Made by a program: the position numbers and the translations under genes. A stretch of DNA of 64,000 nucleotides from SIG220 sp045615545 (GTDB taxonomy: Bacteria > Bacillota_I > Bacilli_A > RFN20 > CAG-826). Position 1 is the first letter of the stretch; every line of letters starts with the position of its first letter. The notes under the pieces are model-generated. The model was not told the DNA's origin, searched no databases, and was given only the letters and a program-made list of their open reading frames with translations. The stretch covers positions 18,586 to 82,585 of the forward strand of contig JAZLFA010000067.1 of NCBI GenBank assembly GCA_045615545.1. The letters are read 5' to 3'. Below are positions 62,158 through 64,000 of the stretch, piece by piece.

Positions 62158-62386
62158 TCCTCATTAGGAGGCATGGCGTCATGACCCATGAAAGCCCTCT
62201 TGCAGAAAGGTATGAAACTTTTTGGAAGTTATCTTCCTAATGGTGTTAGTTATTTGTATCACTTTTGTAGCTTTACATAAGCGGTAAAAAAAGGGAAACA
62301 TCTCTGGTTATCAAGATGTTCTCCCAACAGACACCATTATGATAACCACTTCACCCTCCTAAATGCAAGAGGGAGCTCCTCATTAG
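62158..62386 (+). ncRNA. Putative structured RNA with pseudoknot, family not recognised
   Basis: This stretch has no gene and folds into nested helices. AGGAG/CTCCT (62166-62170, 62376-62380) closes it. CATGG/CCATG (62172-62190) is a local hairpin. CCCTCTTGCA pairs with TGCAAGAGGG (62195-62204, 62364-62373), 10 perfect pairs. GGAAG/CTTCC (62224-62237) is a local hairpin. TAATGGTGT pairs with ACACCATTA (62238-62246, 62331-62339). GGGAAACATCT and AGATGTTCTCCC form an 11-bp stem with one bulge (62293-62303, 62314-62325). Its loop GGTTATC (62306-62312) matches GATAACC (62341-62347), forming a pseudoknot. It could be a free RNA or the leader of the sigma gene. No 3' terminator is seen. Confidence 0.7.
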
Positions 62387-62430
62387 ATTCAAAACATTTT
62401 CCAAACATTTTTCTATTAACATCAGTTATA

Positions 62431-62436
62431 TATAAT
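62431..62436 (+). promoter_or_regulatory. Possible -10 box of the sigma-serpin operon
   Basis: TATAAT lies 12 bases before the sigma ATG, with TAAGGAGAG between. No convincing -35 (TTTTTC at 62408-62413) is present, so an alternative sigma or read-through from the RNA region is possible. Confidence 0.4.
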
Positions 62437-62448
62437 GTAAGGAGAGAT

Positions 62449-62961
62449 ATGACAAAATTACCCAACAATGTTGTAAAGTACTTCTTTTTAAAAGATGAAA
62501 CAGCTGTAAAAGATGTCTATAACGCTACTTATCGCCTTTTGTTCCATATCGCTAATTCTATATTAACTAATAAAGAAGATAGCGAAGATGTTGTTAGTAA
62601 AACCTATCAGGATATGCTAAGAAAAGAAGAACCTTTCAAGGGTACGTATAGGGAATTTGTAAATTACCTATGTGAATGTGTACGTAACAACGCACTTACA
62701 GAGGTAAAGAAAATAAATAGAATGGCTAATGTTACTATAGATGATAATATGGCCTCTACAAATGATAAGTATATTTCACCTATGTTGGAGGCGATACGTC
62801 AGCTAATAAATAAAGAACAGTATGATGTATTCTTTTATCATGCATACTACGATCTTTCTTTTAAAGATATTGCAATGATAATAAATAAAACCCCTGCAAG
62901 ATGTCGTGGTATCTATTTCGAAACGAAAAAAATCCTTTCCTTACATAAGGAGGTATTTTGA
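62449..62961 (+). CDS. ECF-like RNA polymerase sigma factor
   Basis: This 170-residue protein has a sigma region 2-like part (LFHIANSILTNKEDSEDVVSKTYQDMLRKEE, about residues 30-60) and a region 4 helix-turn-helix-like part (DVFFYHAYYDLSFKDIAMIINKTPARCRGIYFETKKIL, about 125-162). The size fits ECF sigma factors. AAGGAG precedes it. Its TGA overlaps the ATG of the membrane serpin gene (TGATG), the usual layout for a sigma and its membrane anti-sigma factor. The target regulon is unknown; the upstream promoter does not reveal it. Confidence 0.8.
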   Translation: MTKLPNNVVKYFFLKDETAVKDVYNATYRLLFHIANSILTNKEDSEDVVSKTYQDMLRKEEPFKGTYREFVNYLCECVRNNALTEVKKINRMANVTIDDNMASTNDKYISPMLEAIRQLINKEQYDVFFYHAYYDLSFKDIAMIINKTPARCRGIYFETKKILSLHKEVF

Positions 62962-64000
62962 TGAAAAAGAAATTATTTAGTGAATATGAAAAAGAAAATA
63001 AAATTCCTGAATTTGATCGAACTATTTTAAGTGATGATTTAGTTAATAGTGGTTATGAGGTAAAGAAAGTTAAGCTTGCTAGACATAAAAAAGCGAAAAA
63101 AGGTCTAATTATTTCGCTGTCAACTTTTCTAGCTATATTCTTTATTGCTCCAGCGGCATTTGTAATAGCTATTGGACTTCATAAAACAAGTCACAATTCC
63201 GTAATTCGAAAAGAGTTTAACTTAGCGGAAAGAATAGAAGCGGACACTAATTCATTTAAAAGACTTAATACAGTTACATATCCAAATGGTAATAAACATA
63301 ATAATTCAATTAGTCTTGAATATGTTAATGCAATAAATAAATTCGCAGATAACATATATAACTTAGGTAGGGAAAAGAATAATTTTGGTTTTTCTCCATT
63401 ATCTTTATATTTCCATTTTGATATTTTATCTTCGCTGGCGGATTCTTCTTTTGAAAGTGCATTTGATGAACTATTATCCGCAAATAAAAATCTTAGAAAT
63501 AATTCATATGTTAATGCATATAAAAATAACTTTTTTACAAGAGATGATAATGGTATGTATATATATAATGGTTTCTTTTTAGATGATTCATATACATTAA
63601 AAAGCGAATATTTAACAGAGTTAACTAATCAATACGTAGAAGCATTTAACCTTGATTTAAGCAAGGAAGAAGATGTTAATAAAATGATTAATTGGCAAAT
63701 TGAACATTCCCCATTTTCTTCTTTTGATAAACGCGAACTTGCTCTTGATGAAGATAGTGCGTTCGTCTTATTTACCAATCAATATTTCTCTAATCACTGG
63801 GGAACTATTTTTGATAGTAAAGATTCATACATTGATAACTTTACTGATATCAATGGAATATCGCATAGTGTTACTTATTTAAAACATGTTATCAGTACCG
63901 ATTATTATATTAGCGATAAATACATATCCTTATTTGATTCATATTCATATCAAGATGGATATTCTATTCAATACATATCTCCAATTAATGAATCAGATAG
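62961..64000 (+). CDS. Membrane-anchored serpin-domain protein, 3' truncated by window end
   Basis: The frame is open from the ATG at 62961 (AAGGAGGT before it) to the window end, 346 residues so far. Residues 1-48 are charged and probably cytosolic, 49-73 form one membrane segment, and from about 120 the sequence follows serpins: NNFGFSPLSLYFHFDILSSLA (140-160), NGFFLDDSYTLKSEYLTELTNQY (203-225), MINWQIEHS (242-250), and SAFVLFTNQYFSNHWGTIFDS (266-286). The reactive loop lies beyond the window, so inhibitory power cannot be judged. The sigma gene overlaps it, so it may act as a sensor or anti-sigma protein. This role is an inference. Confidence 0.8.
   Translation, partial: MKKKLFSEYEKENKIPEFDRTILSDDLVNSGYEVKKVKLARHKKAKKGLIISLSTFLAIFFIAPAAFVIAIGLHKTSHNSVIRKEFNLAERIEADTNSFKRLNTVTYPNGNKHNNSISLEYVNAINKFADNIYNLGREKNNFGFSPLSLYFHFDILSSLADSSFESAFDELLSANKNLRNNSYVNAYKNNFFTRDDNGMYIYNGFFLDDSYTLKSEYLTELTNQYVEAFNLDLSKEEDVNKMINWQIEHSPFSSFDKRELALDEDSAFVLFTNQYFSNHWGTIFDSKDSYIDNFTDINGISHSVTYLKHVISTDYYISDKYISLFDSYSYQDGYSIQYISPINESD

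Noticed and set aside
62158..62386. tmRNA, 6S RNA, group I intron or known riboswitch in the 62.2 kb gap
   Set aside because: No tRNA-like ends, no single long bulged hairpin, no intron P/Q/R/S blocks, and none of the B12, lysine, TPP, T-box or glmS signatures were found.
1..64000. CRISPR arrays, insertion sequences, prophage or integrase genes
   Set aside because: I saw no regularly spaced repeats, transposases, integrases or attachment-site duplications in any gap or gene.
1..64000. Mollicute code with TGA as tryptophan
   Set aside because: TGA ends several genes at family-typical positions (for example ribU, the CCA-type gene and the sigma factor) and Trp is encoded by TGG.

Overview
The window is about 64 kb of AT-rich DNA from a low-GC Gram-positive bacterium that uses the standard code: TGA ends several genes and TGG encodes Trp. 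It is tightly packed with short gaps and overlapping operons, and looks like an uncultured, partly genome-reduced gut member of class Bacilli (RF39/Mollicutes-like). Supporting markers are the RNA polymerase delta subunit, RecU, GpsB next to a Bacillus-type RNase P RNA, RNase Y with YmdB and RicA, SufU, a YhaM/PrsA/HIT cluster, ECF vitamin transporters and BspA-type leucine-rich repeats. The lineage is an inference from gene content and gene order only.

Layout: 1-5.7 kb holds a truncated YhaM nuclease, HIT hydrolase, hexapeptide acetyltransferase and two large lipoproteins, one a PrsA-like foldase. 5.8-13.8 kb is one long run sufCDSUB-mnmG-rsmG-parA. 13.8-14.9 kb has an FMN riboswitch with ribU and a convergent ferredoxin. 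15-22.6 kb carries cmk, der, gpsA, hup, a very short CCA-type nucleotidyltransferase, dnaD, nth, recU, an exonuclease, gpsB and rnpB. 22.6-32.3 kb carries pgsA, pncC, recA, rny (behind a structured leader), ymdB, miaB, ricA, miaA, tcdA and fhs. 32.3-37.2 kb has two ABC ATPase-FtsX fusion transporters. 37.2-45.6 kb has ychF, ispF, argS, rpoE, cysQ, tRNA-Gln, nfu, smpB, folC, folT and two surface or membrane proteins. 45.6-59.3 kb is the transcription/translation core: rpmG, secE, nusG, divergent ktrAB, rplKA, rplJL, an rsmC-like gene, rpoB and rpoC.

The accessory end (59.3-64 kb) is the most unusual part. It holds a small membrane protein, a membrane-anchored caspase/gingipain-fold protein, a DUF3592-like protein, a 416-base gap with a highly structured putative RNA (three long helices plus a pseudoknot), and an ECF-like sigma factor overlapping a gene for a membrane protein with a serpin ectodomain that runs off the window. 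The sigma/membrane-serpin pair has the layout of a sigma/anti-sigma module whose sensor would be a protease-responsive serpin. That role is a hypothesis.

Within operons the genes mostly carry Shine-Dalgarno sites. A distinct set of first genes has a -10 box only 7-13 bases before the start codon and no such site, suggesting leaderless or nearly leaderless mRNAs. Several RNA elements are clear (FMN riboswitch, RNase P RNA, L10 leader); others (the rny leader, the 62.2 kb RNA) I could not assign to a family.
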